Shown: positions 5,886 to 13,836 of the stretch, in pieces
Layout of the letters: every line of letters begins with the position of its first letter
Numbering within the stretch: position 1 is the stretch's first letter
Assembly (NCBI GenBank): GCA_910588285.1
Contig: CAJUQB010000046.1
Location: forward strand, 21,885 to 40,672
DNA from: an uncultured Lachnospiraceae bacterium
GTDB lineage: Bacteria; Bacillota; Clostridia; Lachnospirales; Lachnospiraceae
Direction: 5' to 3'
Length of the DNA stretch: 18,788 nt
The notes under the pieces: generated by a model
Databases searched by the model: none
Told to the model about the DNA's origin: nothing
Seen by the model: the letters and a program-made list of their open reading frames with translations, nothing else
Translations under genes and position numbers: made by a program

Positions 5886-7265
5886 TCACTCCTTCAGTTC
5901 TTTTACCATCTCCTTAAACAGATTACCGCGCTGCTCATAATTGTCAAACATGCCCCAGCTTGCACAGGCCGGCGACAACAGAACCGCATCTCCGTTTTTT
6001 GCATTTGTATAGCAGGCATCCACTGCCTCCCTGAGACTGTCCACCAGAATAATATCCGCTTCGGAAAAGCCGCATCTGACCGCCGTATCGGCAATATCCT
6101 CCCTGGTCTGCCCCAGAAGAATCAGTTTTTTGACCTTTCCGTCAAAAGCCCGGATCCACGTGTCATATTCTGACTGCTTGTCATAGCCGCCCCCGATCAG
6201 GAGAGTCGGCCAATTCATGGCCCGGATCGCCTGGATCGCCGCATCTGGATTGGTTCCCTTGGAATCATTGTAGAAACGCACCCCCCTTTTGGAGGTCACA
6301 TACTCGATCCGGTGCTCCACCCCCTGAAAACGGAACAGCGTCTGGCGGATCACATCCAGGGAAACCCCGAATGCCGCGGCCATGGCTACGGCTGCCATCA
6401 CATTTTCATAATTGTGCTTTCCCAGAATGGAAAGCTCCTGTACCTGGCATACCCGCTCTGTCCCCTTGTCTGTGCCAAGATAAATGGTATCCCCCTCCAG
6501 GTAAACGCCCCGGGCAAGGGCCCTGCTGCTGGAAAAATACAGCACCCTTGGCCCATCCCGCTTCTCCTCCAGAGCCTGCCCGAACCTGCGCAGCTCCTGG
6601 TCCTCATAGTTCAGCACACACAGCCCCGGGGCTGTCTGCCGCCTGGCAATCAGCTCCTTGACCTCAATGTAGCACTCCATGGTATGATGCCGGTCCAGGT
6701 GATCCTCAGTAATATTTAAAATAGCTGAGATTACCGGACAGAAGCGGTCCGCCGTCTCCAGCTGGAAGCTGCTGATCTCCGCCACCACCACGGACTCCTC
6801 TGTGGTGCTTAAGGCCTCCCTGGTGTAGGGATTCCCGATATTCCCCACCACCCGCACATCCGAAAAGGCTGCCTTCATGATCTCTCCCAGCAGAGTGGTG
6901 GTGGTGGTTTTCCCATTGGTGCCGGTAATGGCAAGCACACGGCCATGGCCATAGCGGTAGGCCAGCTCGATCTCCCCCCAGACTGCCATCCCCGCCCTGC
7001 GCATCTCTTCCACCAGAGGCAGGTCGGCAGGCACCCCGGGACTTAACACCGCCACGTCAAATTCCGTCAGTCTGTCCGCTGTCAGCTCCTGTCCCAGCAG
7101 CACCGGCACCTGGGACAGGGCCGGGTGCTGCCGGCGGAATTCCTCCGTGGACAGCTTTTCATTGCCATCGTAGAGCACCACATGCTTCTGTTCCTTCAGC
7201 AAGAGCTCTGCCGCAGCAGCGCCGCTTAAGCCTGTTCCAAATACAAGAAAATTCTCTTCTCTCAT
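5886..7265 (-). CDS. murD: UDP-N-acetylmuramoylalanine--D-glutamate ligase MurD
   Basis: Cytoplasmic Mur ligase that adds D-glutamate to UDP-MurNAc-L-alanine using ATP. It has 459 residues, the usual length. The N-terminal UDP-binding domain opens with FLVFGTGLSGAAAAELL (6-22). The P-loop GTNGKTTTTTLLGEI spans 115-129. The central domain has EISSFQLE and the metal-site region NITEDHLDRH. The C-terminal domain has VRFYNDSKGTNPDAA, GGYDKQSEYD, and LSPACASWGMFDNYEQRGNLF, the MurD end signature. The start ATG (7263-7265) has only a weak purine-rich stretch upstream, so translation may partly depend on coupling to mraY 27 bp before it. It is coupled in turn to ftsW. Confidence 0.97.
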   Translation of the reverse strand: MREENFLVFGTGLSGAAAAELLLKEQKHVVLYDGNEKLSTEEFRRQHPALSQVPVLLGQELTADRLTEFDVAVLSPGVPADLPLVEEMRRAGMAVWGEIELAYRYGHGRVLAITGTNGKTTTTTLLGEIMKAAFSDVRVVGNIGNPYTREALSTTEESVVVAEISSFQLETADRFCPVISAILNITEDHLDRHHTMECYIEVKELIARRQTAPGLCVLNYEDQELRRFGQALEEKRDGPRVLYFSSSRALARGVYLEGDTIYLGTDKGTERVCQVQELSILGKHNYENVMAAVAMAAAFGVSLDVIRQTLFRFQGVEHRIEYVTSKRGVRFYNDSKGTNPDAAIQAIRAMNWPTLLIGGGYDKQSEYDTWIRAFDGKVKKLILLGQTREDIADTAVRCGFSEADIILVDSLREAVDACYTNAKNGDAVLLSPACASWGMFDNYEQRGNLFKEMVKELKE

Positions 7266-7292
7266 TTTCTTTCTTCTGCTTCCTTTCTGTCA

Positions 7293-8253
7293 CTAGATCC
7301 CCAGCAGCGCAATGAGGCATAAAATAGCCGTAATAATGGAGAACACTGCCACCACCCGGGTCTCGGACCAGCCGCACAGCTCAAAATGGTGGTGAATGGG
7401 CGCCATTTTAAAGATACGCTTGCCGCCGGTCTTTTTGAAATATGTCACCTGGATGATCACAGACAGCAGCTCCACCCAGTAAATCAGAGCCACAATCAGG
7501 ATAAATATGGGCATCTGCATCATATAGGCCGCAGACGCTACAAAGCCTCCCAGGGCCAGGGAGCCGGTATCTCCCATAAACACGCTGGCCGGATACACAT
7601 TAAACAGCAAAAATCCCAGCAGCGCCCCCACCACGGCACAGGTAATGGGCTCTATGCCGCTTCCTGTCCCGATTGCCACCACGGTAAAAAAGGTGGCAAT
7701 CAGTCACACTGGAGGCGAGGCCGTCCAGCCCATCGGTAAAATTGGCTCCGTTTACTGTGCCGATGATGGCCAGAAACATCACCGGCAGGGCCGCCCAGCC
7801 CAGATTCAGATACAGACCCTCCGAAAATCCTCCGGTAAAGGGGATCAGGATCTTGGTGGACACATCGGAAAACCGTATCAGATACACCATAAAGACCACG
7901 GTGATGAGAATTTGGCACAGCATCTTCTGCCAGGCCAGAAGGCCGTCCGACCGGTGCAGCACCACCTTCAGATAATCGTCCAGAAAGCCCACGATCCCAA
8001 AGCCCACGGTCACAAATAAAATGGGCACGATCCTGGGGTAATCCTTGATGAAAAACAATGAGGTAATGACAATCCCTGCCAGGATCATCAGCCCGCCCAT
8101 GGTGGGCGTCCCGTTTTTCTTCTGATGGCTCTTAAGCTCTTCCCGCTCCGTCTGCCCCACCTTCAGCCTCCGTAAGAATGGAATTACCACTGGTCCTAAA
8201 ATTGCTGTAACCGCAAAAGCAATTACCACCGGAAGCACTATTTTCTCTGCCAT
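7293..8253 (-). pseudogene. mraY: MraY (phospho-MurNAc-pentapeptide transferase), reading frame broken at about 7701
   Basis: MraY transfers phospho-MurNAc-pentapeptide to undecaprenyl phosphate to make lipid I. Frame 1 starts at ATG 8251-8253 after AGGTGGAG. It carries GTPTMGGLM (48-56), LDDYLKV (91-97) and the active-site NFTDGLDGLASSVT (171-184), then turns to nonsense. The rest of the family sequence continues in another frame: TVVAIGTGSGIEPITCAVVG, FMGDTGSLALGG and APIHHHFELCGWSE, to a TAG at 7293-7295. The break lies between the ACT codon (7702-7704) and ATT (7698-7700), where a single G remains. The downstream frame has a TGA immediately before it and no SD. Both halves are otherwise intact, and MraY is normally essential. 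A sequence error or a very recent mutation is likelier than old decay. If corrected, this is a normal gene of about 320 residues. Confidence 0.9.
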
Positions 8254-8295
8254 AATTCTCCACCTCAATCTGTTTTCTGTTGCCTTTTCTTTCTC

Positions 8296-8351
8296 TTTTA
8301 TCCTGTATTTTTTATCCTGTATTTTTTATCTTGTATTTTTTATCTTGTATT
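8296..8351. repeat. Four tandem 14-bp repeats in the mraY leader
   Basis: The plus strand has four exact head-to-tail units TTTTATCYTGTATT (8296-8309, 8310-8323, 8324-8337, 8338-8351). Two have C and two have T at the variable position. A degenerate fifth unit (8354-8367, about 10 of 14 matching) contains the -10 element of the mraY promoter. On the transcribed strand each unit reads AATACARGATAAAA, so the mRNA leader would be a purine-rich, unstructured tract. Confidence 0.93.
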
Positions 8352-8361
8352 TAACTTATCC

Positions 8362-8390
8362 AGTATAAAACGTTTTCTGCATGAATGCAA
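8362..8390 (-). promoter_or_regulatory. Probable sigma-A promoter for mraY-murD-ftsW-ftsQ
   Basis: The minus strand has TTGCAT (8385-8390), a 17-bp spacer and TATACT (8362-8367), immediately after the stop codon of the upstream PBP gene. Transcription would start near 8355 and cross the four 14-bp repeats before reaching the mraY SD. The 143-bp gap is unusually long for this tightly packed cluster, which supports a promoter. Confidence 0.6.
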
Positions 8391-8396
8391 GTACTG

Positions 8397-10169
8397 TTAT
8401 GGTTCCTCCTCCGGTTCCTTCGGCACTTCCTGCTTCTCAATCCCCAGATAGGGAAGGATATTGGAAAAAATCTCCTTCATCACCGGAGCCGCAATGGTTC
8501 CCCCGTAATAGACTCCCTGGGGATTATTGATAATCACGATTCCCAGCACCGTGGGATGCTCTGCCGGGGCAAAGCCGATAAAGGAGGAAATATATTTGTG
8601 GGCGCTTCTGGGCAGGGTCTGGGAGGTAGCTGTCTTGCCTCCTATGGAATATCCCTCAATATTCGCCTTGTTGCCGGAGCCCTCGGCAACTACTGCCTTA
8701 AGGAGCCCCCGCAGTGTCTCTGAGGTCTCCTGGCTTACGATCCCCTCCTGGACCGGATAGGTAAGCTCCTCCACCAGTGCTCCGTCATTGTCCCGGATGG
8801 CTACGCCAAAATGGGGGGTGATCCGCCTTCCCCCATTGATCAGGGAGGACACCGTTGTGGCCAGCTGCATGGGCGTTACCTGGAAGGACTGGCCAAAGGA
8901 TACGGTAGCCAGCTCCACCTGCCCCATATTTTCCTTTTTGTGCATAATGGTAGAGGCCTCTCCCGGAAGATCTATGTTGGTCTTACTCAGCAGGCCGAAC
9001 TGTCCGAAATACTGGTACATATTGTCCACGCCAAGCCGAAGCCCCAGCTCGATAAACACCGGATTACAGGAATTCATGATTCCGTGGGTAAAATCCTCCG
9101 ACCCATGCCCAGCCACCTTGTGGCAGTGGATCCGCCGGTCCTCCACCATCTTGTAGCCCGGGCAGAAAAACTGGTCATTGAGCGAAACCACCCCCTGCTC
9201 CAGAGCTGCGGAGGCTGTGATGATCTTGAAGGTGGAGCCTGGCTCATAGGTATCATTGATGCAGGGATTGCGCCACATCCGGTTCAGCAGATCCTGCTCA
9301 CTGGCTGCCTCAGCCTCTGTCTCTGTCTCCTTGGGCAGGAATGCCTCCTCCAGCGTAAAGGGATCATTCAGATTGAACTCCGGCACATTGACCATGGCCA
9401 TAATCTCCCCGTTCTGGGGATTCATGATGATCACGGACACCCCGTCCGCCTGCTTCTGCTCCATCACCTTCCCGGCTGCCTGCTGGGCGTACATCTGGAT
9501 GTTATAGTCCAGGCTGATATGCAGGTTATTGCCGTCAATGGGCTCCTGTCGCCGCTCTCCGGCATCCTCAATCTCCACCCCTCTGGCATCCGTCAGGGTC
9601 AGGATCTTTCCGTTTGTCCCCTTCAGGTAATCCTCGTATTTGACCTCCAGGCCGATGATGCCCTGGTTATCCCCGCCGGTAAAGCCCAGCACCTTGGAGG
9701 CCAGGGAATCAAAGGGATAATAGCGCTTGTAATCCTCATCCACCTTCACTCCGGCCAGTCCATAGCTTCGAATCCTGTCTCCCGTCGCTTTGTCTACATT
9801 GGATTTGACACGTTCGATGGAGCTCACCTTCTCCACCCTTTTGCGCACCGTTTCCTCGCTGAGCTGAAGCTCCTGGCACAGCACCCGGATCACCTCCTCC
9901 GGCTCCTTCAGCTGGCTGTGGATCACGGATATGGTGCATACGGTGCGGTTGGCAGCCAGCACTGTCCCGGTGGCGTCAATGATCTTCCCCCGGGCCGCCT
10001 TGATATCCCGCTCCCGCTCATGAAGCTCCTCTGCCCTCTGCCCGTAATACTCCGAGCAAAATATCATCAGATAGGCCAGGCGCACCCCCAGGAGAATCAG
10101 CACGATGCTGACCATAGCAAATATGGTGACAATCTTTTTCCGGTTATAGGTCTTGTTGCGCTGCTGCAT
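8397..10169 (-). CDS. Class B penicillin-binding protein, SpoVD/PBP2-type transpeptidase with KTA motif
   Basis: Membrane-anchored D,D-transpeptidase that crosslinks septal or spore peptidoglycan with a SEDS partner. It has 590 residues. A basic N-terminus is followed by one membrane span (about 13-37). The dimerisation domain (about 55-205) includes RGKIIDATGTVLAANR and YYPFDSLASKVLGFTG. The transpeptidase domain has STFK (312-315, S312 nucleophile) and SCN (367-369). The third motif reads KTA (512-514, in GGKTATSQTLPRS) instead of KTG. No PASTA domain is visible, unlike B. subtilis SpoVD. The acidic, Pro-rich tail ends EEEP. The start ATG (10167-10169) lacks a well-placed SD; the nearest, GAGG, lies in the 3' arm of a hairpin. 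Position next to mraY matches spoVD in B. subtilis, so this copy is my candidate for the sporulation PBP, but that is inference. Confidence 0.9.
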   Translation of the reverse strand: MQQRNKTYNRKKIVTIFAMVSIVLILLGVRLAYLMIFCSEYYGQRAEELHERERDIKAARGKIIDATGTVLAANRTVCTISVIHSQLKEPEEVIRVLCQELQLSEETVRKRVEKVSSIERVKSNVDKATGDRIRSYGLAGVKVDEDYKRYYPFDSLASKVLGFTGGDNQGIIGLEVKYEDYLKGTNGKILTLTDARGVEIEDAGERRQEPIDGNNLHISLDYNIQMYAQQAAGKVMEQKQADGVSVIIMNPQNGEIMAMVNVPEFNLNDPFTLEEAFLPKETETEAEAASEQDLLNRMWRNPCINDTYEPGSTFKIITASAALEQGVVSLNDQFFCPGYKMVEDRRIHCHKVAGHGSEDFTHGIMNSCNPVFIELGLRLGVDNMYQYFGQFGLLSKTNIDLPGEASTIMHKKENMGQVELATVSFGQSFQVTPMQLATTVSSLINGGRRITPHFGVAIRDNDGALVEELTYPVQEGIVSQETSETLRGLLKAVVAEGSGNKANIEGYSIGGKTATSQTLPRSAHKYISSFIGFAPAEHPTVLGIVIINNPQGVYYGGTIAAPVMKEIFSNILPYLGIEKQEVPKEPEEEP

Positions 10170-10178
10170 AAAAGGAAA

Positions 10179-10226
10179 AACCTCATAAAAGCAATTACTA
10201 TAATTTATTACGCTTTTTATGAGGTT
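10179..10226 (-). promoter_or_regulatory. Hairpin between the two PBP genes that covers the ribosome binding site
   Basis: AACCTCATAAAAGC on the plus strand (10179-10192) is the inverse complement of GCTTTTTATGAGGTT (10212-10226), apart from one extra base in the second arm. The loop is 19 AT-rich bases. In the transcript, the 3' arm ends in the only SD-like sequence (GAGG) for the downstream PBP and is followed by TTTTTCCTTTT and then its ATG. It begins 5 bases after the upstream stop codon. It could act as a weak terminator, a translational gate, or an mRNA processing or stability site. Confidence 0.6.
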
Positions 10227-10231
10227 ATGCC

Positions 10232-12217
10232 CTATTCAAAAATATCTCCCTGATGATCTTCCTCCGCCGGGTTGGACTGGGTCTGTCCCTCTACTGCCTC
10301 CGGCTCCTGATCCGGCTCCTCATCCGGAAAAATATTCAGATAAGGAAGGATCTCTGTCATAATTTCCTTCGTCAGGCCGGTGGCCAGGCTGCTCTGGGCC
10401 TGGTTTTCCACATTCGGCTCATTGATCACCACATACACCAGCACCTGTGGATCCTCTGCCGGTGCAAATCCAATAAAGGATACCAGATATTTTTTTTGTC
10501 CACGGGGCTGCTTCTCCGCCGTACCGGTCTTCCCTCCCATGGAATAGCCCGGCACCTTGGCGCTTTTTCCGGTTCCCGCCTTGACCGTACTGACAAGGTA
10601 ACCCCGCACCAGGTCGCTGGTTTTGCCGGATACCGTCTGCTTCAATACGGTGGGCTCCATGGATTGAACCGTATTCCCGTTCTCATCTACGATCTTGCGA
10701 ACCAGATGGGGCTGATAGTAATATCCGCCATTGATAACAGAAGATATGGCGCTGGCCACCTGAATCATGGTTACATTAAAATTCTGCCCAAAGGAATTGG
10801 TGGGCAGGGCCGTGGCGTCCTTGCTCATACGCTCCGCCGTATAGATCAGCGAATCCGTGCGCCCCTCTCCCGGCAGGTCAATATTGGTACGCAGCCCGAT
10901 ATTAAATATATTCTGATATCTGACAAAATCATCAATCCCCATCTTCTGGCCGATCTGCATCAGCGCATCATTACAGGAATTCATAAGGGTCTGCTCCAGG
11001 GTCTCCATCCCGTGTCCTTCGTTATTCACACAGTGAATGGGCTTCGGGTATCCCGGAATCATCTCCCCTCCGTCACAGAGGAAGCTGTCCTCATTGACAA
11101 TCACCCCGGTGTCCAAGCCAGCTGCCACCGTAAGAGGTTTCACGGTGGAGCCCGGCTCGTACGTGTAGGTAATACAGAAATTCTGCCATAAGGCATTCAG
11201 TAAAGCAAGTTTGCCGTCCTCGTCCAAGGCTTCCACCTCCTGGGGGGACGTGTATCCCTTATAATCCATGCAATAGTTATACAAAATCTCATCATTCCAG
11301 GGATCATTCAGGCTGTAGCCGGCGCTGTCCGCCATGGCATAGATCGCCCCGCTTCCGGGGTCCATCACAAGCACCGCCGTATTGATGCTGCCCGGCCCTG
11401 TCTGGAAGCCATTCCGATGGGCCTCATTGAATGCAGCAATCTTCTCCTCCACCACCTGCTGAATCTGGTAATCAATGGTGGTCACCAGCGTATTGCCGTG
11501 AACAGCCTCCTTAATGGTCCGTTCCACATCGCTGTCGGAGTTCATATATCCGTATGTTCTTCCGTTGATGCCATTCAGGGTATCATTGTAATAATCCTCC
11601 AGGCCCCCGATCCCCTCGTTTCCGGATGTGGTAAAGCCCAGCACCTTGCAGGCCAGGGAATCGTAGGGATAATTGCGCATGTATTCCTTTTCAAACCAGA
11701 CCCCCACCACATTGGGGTTCTTTTTTTTGCCCTTATTCTTGCCCTCCTCGAATACCTCCTTCTGCAGCTCCTGGAATTCCTGGATGGATTCATAGGGAAG
11801 CCGCCGCCGCAGAATGCAGTACTGGCTCTTGGGCCGCTCGGTCAGAAGCGTGCGCACCTCTTCAGCCGTCACATCCGGAAAACAGGTAATCAGCGCCTGG
11901 ATGGTAGGCTCTGCGTACTCCTCCTTTTCCAGGATCAGCTTGCAGTCCAGAATCACATTGTAGACATCCACACTGGTGGCCAGCACCGTTCCCTTGGTAT
12001 CCAGGATATCGCCTCTGCGAAAAGGGATTGTTGTACTGTCATAGCCCTGCTGGTTCAGCACGATTTTGCTGTATTTTTCGCCCCGATCCTGCTGTATGCG
12101 AATCAGCTGTACCACCAGAACAGCCAATAGCAAAAAGATAACGCCAAATACCGCAATGAGCTTTTTGTGCATATATCTTGCAATCTTTATTTCCTTTTTC
12201 TTCTTCCTTCTCGCCAA
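10232..12217 (-). CDS. Class B penicillin-binding protein (FtsI/PBP2-type transpeptidase)
   Basis: Second and longer class B PBP of the cluster (661 residues), probably the vegetative septal transpeptidase. A very basic N-terminus (ARRKKKKEIKIARYMHKK) precedes one membrane span at about 19-40. The dimerisation domain has FRRGDILDTKGTVLATS (66-82) and NYPYDSLACKVLGFTTSGNE (182-201). The transpeptidase triad is complete: STVK (357-360, S357 nucleophile), SCN (414-416) and KTG (563-565, in GGKTGTAEKQPRG). A Glu/Pro/Asp-rich tail (about 632-661) replaces the PASTA domains of B. subtilis PBP2B. The start is TTG at 12215-12217 with AAGG nine bases upstream. The first ATG, at residue 16, would remove the basic leader. 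It follows ftsL by 15 bp. Confidence 0.92.
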   Translation of the reverse strand: MARRKKKKEIKIARYMHKKLIAVFGVIFLLLAVLVVQLIRIQQDRGEKYSKIVLNQQGYDSTTIPFRRGDILDTKGTVLATSVDVYNVILDCKLILEKEEYAEPTIQALITCFPDVTAEEVRTLLTERPKSQYCILRRRLPYESIQEFQELQKEVFEEGKNKGKKKNPNVVGVWFEKEYMRNYPYDSLACKVLGFTTSGNEGIGGLEDYYNDTLNGINGRTYGYMNSDSDVERTIKEAVHGNTLVTTIDYQIQQVVEEKIAAFNEAHRNGFQTGPGSINTAVLVMDPGSGAIYAMADSAGYSLNDPWNDEILYNYCMDYKGYTSPQEVEALDEDGKLALLNALWQNFCITYTYEPGSTVKPLTVAAGLDTGVIVNEDSFLCDGGEMIPGYPKPIHCVNNEGHGMETLEQTLMNSCNDALMQIGQKMGIDDFVRYQNIFNIGLRTNIDLPGEGRTDSLIYTAERMSKDATALPTNSFGQNFNVTMIQVASAISSVINGGYYYQPHLVRKIVDENGNTVQSMEPTVLKQTVSGKTSDLVRGYLVSTVKAGTGKSAKVPGYSMGGKTGTAEKQPRGQKKYLVSFIGFAPAEDPQVLVYVVINEPNVENQAQSSLATGLTKEIMTEILPYLNIFPDEEPDQEPEAVEGQTQSNPAEEDHQGDIFE

Positions 12218-12232
12218 CTTATACTACCTTCT

Positions 12233-12799
12233 TCATCCCTGTGGAATATCCTGATACTGGTTCATATAGTCGTCCTCATCCACCTCAAAATAAATGATCT
12301 GATCCTGGGTGGGATACCGCATCCCCATCTGGTTTATGGCAATGTCCCTCACCTGCTTTAGGTTGATGGACCGCTCAATCTTGTTGCGGGCGGCATCGTT
12401 CTTGGTTTTCAGCTCCAGGATCTGGTTCTCCAGGGCGGCGATCTGGTCCATGTGATTGCGGGAATCCGCCTGCATCTTCAGAAGCACTGCACATACGGCC
12501 ACCGTAAGAACCATCGCTGCCGAAAGAAACAGAATATAGCCCGGGCTCATACGCATAGCCCGCTGCTGGTTGGCCTTGGCCGCCTGCTTTGCCAGGCGTT
12601 TCCGCTCCCGCGCCTTACGCTCCTCCTGCTCCTGCCGGGGATCCTTCTCTGGGGGCGGCTTTGGCGCCGCCTCATATCTGCGGACCGTATTGCCGTCTAT
12701 GTATGTGCCGTGTTGGTTGTAATCTCTCTCATATGCTCCTTGGTACTCCCTCTGCCTTCCTCTATCGTTACGTATCTCTGTCTGATACCTTCTGCCCAT
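12233..12799 (-). CDS. ftsL: FtsL-like septum formation protein
   Basis: Small bitopic divisome protein of 188 residues. The cytoplasmic N-terminal part (1-86) is long and highly charged, with a Lys/Arg/Glu-rich run at about 50-80 (RQEQEERKARERKRLAKQAA). One membrane span lies at about 87-108. A heptad-like coiled coil follows at about 112-147 (DQIAALENQILELKTKNDAA), and an acidic tail ends the protein. Sequence identity within FtsL/DivIC is low, so the assignment rests on topology and on position between rsmH and a class B PBP, the invariant place of ftsL. The ATG (12797-12799) follows AGAGG. Its expected partners are DivIC (not in this window) and FtsQ/DivIB. Confidence 0.85.
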   Translation of the reverse strand: MGRRYQTEIRNDRGRQREYQGAYERDYNQHGTYIDGNTVRRYEAAPKPPPEKDPRQEQEERKARERKRLAKQAAKANQQRAMRMSPGYILFLSAAMVLTVAVCAVLLKMQADSRNHMDQIAALENQILELKTKNDAARNKIERSINLKQVRDIAINQMGMRYPTQDQIIYFEVDEDDYMNQYQDIPQG

Positions 12800-12826
12800 T
12801 ATTCATGCCTCTTCTTCCCTGAATAT

Positions 12827-13777
12827 TTACCCTTCCCCGCAGCTGCGCTCAAAAACCCGAAGTTTAGCGCTCTTGGAGCGGGGATTCCTTTCCCTCTCTG
12901 CTTCCCCCGGAAGGATCGGCCTTCTGGTGACCACCCTTCCCCTGGAAACAGCCCCGCACACACATACCGGAAAATCGCTGGGACATGTGCACGGATCTTC
13001 ATTTTTCTTAAACGTACTTTTTACGATGCGGTCCTCCAGGGAATGAAAGGTAATAATACAGATCCTTCCACCCGGGCGCAACAGCTCTATCATCTCATCC
13101 AGAGAAGCAGCCAGCACCTCCAGTTCCCGGTTCAGCTCAATCCGAAGCGCCTGAAATGTGCGCTTGGACGGATGGCCCCCGGCAGCGCGTACTCTGGCCG
13201 GTATGGCGGCGCGGATAATCTCATTCAGCTCTCCTGCCGTCTCTATGGCCTGTTTGCTCCTGGCCTGTACAATGTGTCTGGCAATGTTTTTTGCAAATCT
13301 GTCCTCCCCATAATCGCGTATCATACGGAACAATTCTCTCTCACTGTAGGTATTGACAATCTCCGCAGCCGTACGGCTCTGGCGCTGATCCATCCGCATA
13401 TCCAGCGGCGCCGCCTCCTCCCGGTAGGTAAAGCCCCGTCCCGGGTCATCCAGCTGATAGGAGGAAACTCCAAGATCCAGCAAAATGCCGTCCACCTGTT
13501 CCATGCCAAGCCCATGAAGAATGTCCCTCATTTGTCCATAATTGCTGTGAACTGCTGTGACAGCAGCTCCAAAAGGCCGCAGCCTCTCCCCGGCCGCCGC
13601 TATGGCCGCCTCATCCTGGTCAATGCCGATCAGCCTGCCTTTTTCTGAGAGCCGGCTGCATACTGCAAAAGCATGCCCGCCTCCGCCTAAAGTTCCATCC
13701 ACATACACGCCCTCTGGTCTTACATTCAGATATTCGATTGTCTCTTCCAGTAGTACTGATGTGTGCTGAAACTCCAT
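12827..13777 (-). CDS. rsmH: 16S rRNA (cytosine1402-N4)-methyltransferase RsmH (MraW)
   Basis: Transfers a methyl group from S-adenosylmethionine to N4 of C1402 of 16S rRNA in the ribosomal P site. It has 316 residues from ATG 13775-13777, which follows GGGAGG by about five bases. The frame stays open 14 codons upstream, but that extension has no SD and is not part of the family. MEFQHTSVLLEETI is the standard start. The SAM-binding loop is VDGTLGGGGHA (26-36). DLGVSSYQLDDPGRGF begins at 101. HPSKRTFQALRIELN and ITFHSLEDRIVK are the C-terminal signatures. The Cys-containing segment DPCTCPSDFPVCVCG near the end is common in Clostridia. It lies 59 bp after mraZ and 27 bp before ftsL. Confidence 0.97.
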   Translation of the reverse strand: MEFQHTSVLLEETIEYLNVRPEGVYVDGTLGGGGHAFAVCSRLSEKGRLIGIDQDEAAIAAAGERLRPFGAAVTAVHSNYGQMRDILHGLGMEQVDGILLDLGVSSYQLDDPGRGFTYREEAAPLDMRMDQRQSRTAAEIVNTYSERELFRMIRDYGEDRFAKNIARHIVQARSKQAIETAGELNEIIRAAIPARVRAAGGHPSKRTFQALRIELNRELEVLAASLDEMIELLRPGGRICIITFHSLEDRIVKSTFKKNEDPCTCPSDFPVCVCGAVSRGRVVTRRPILPGEAERERNPRSKSAKLRVFERSCGEG

Positions 13778-13836
13778 GGCCCCTCCCGTATTCTTATGAT
13801 ATCCTTTGAAGCGGGTCAAGTGATATGTAAAAAGCT

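Noticed and set aside
7293..7682. The 3' part of mraY as a separate small gene starting at GTG
   Set aside because: It has no SD, begins in the middle of conserved MraY sequence, and has a stop codon right before it; it is the second half of a frameshifted gene.
8296..8351. The 14-bp tandem repeats as a CRISPR array
   Set aside because: The units are head to tail without spacers and too short.
8811..10253. A 480-residue plus-strand open frame
   Set aside because: It is antisense to the complete 590-residue PBP gene with all its motifs; long antisense frames are common in this codon usage, and there is no SD or domain.
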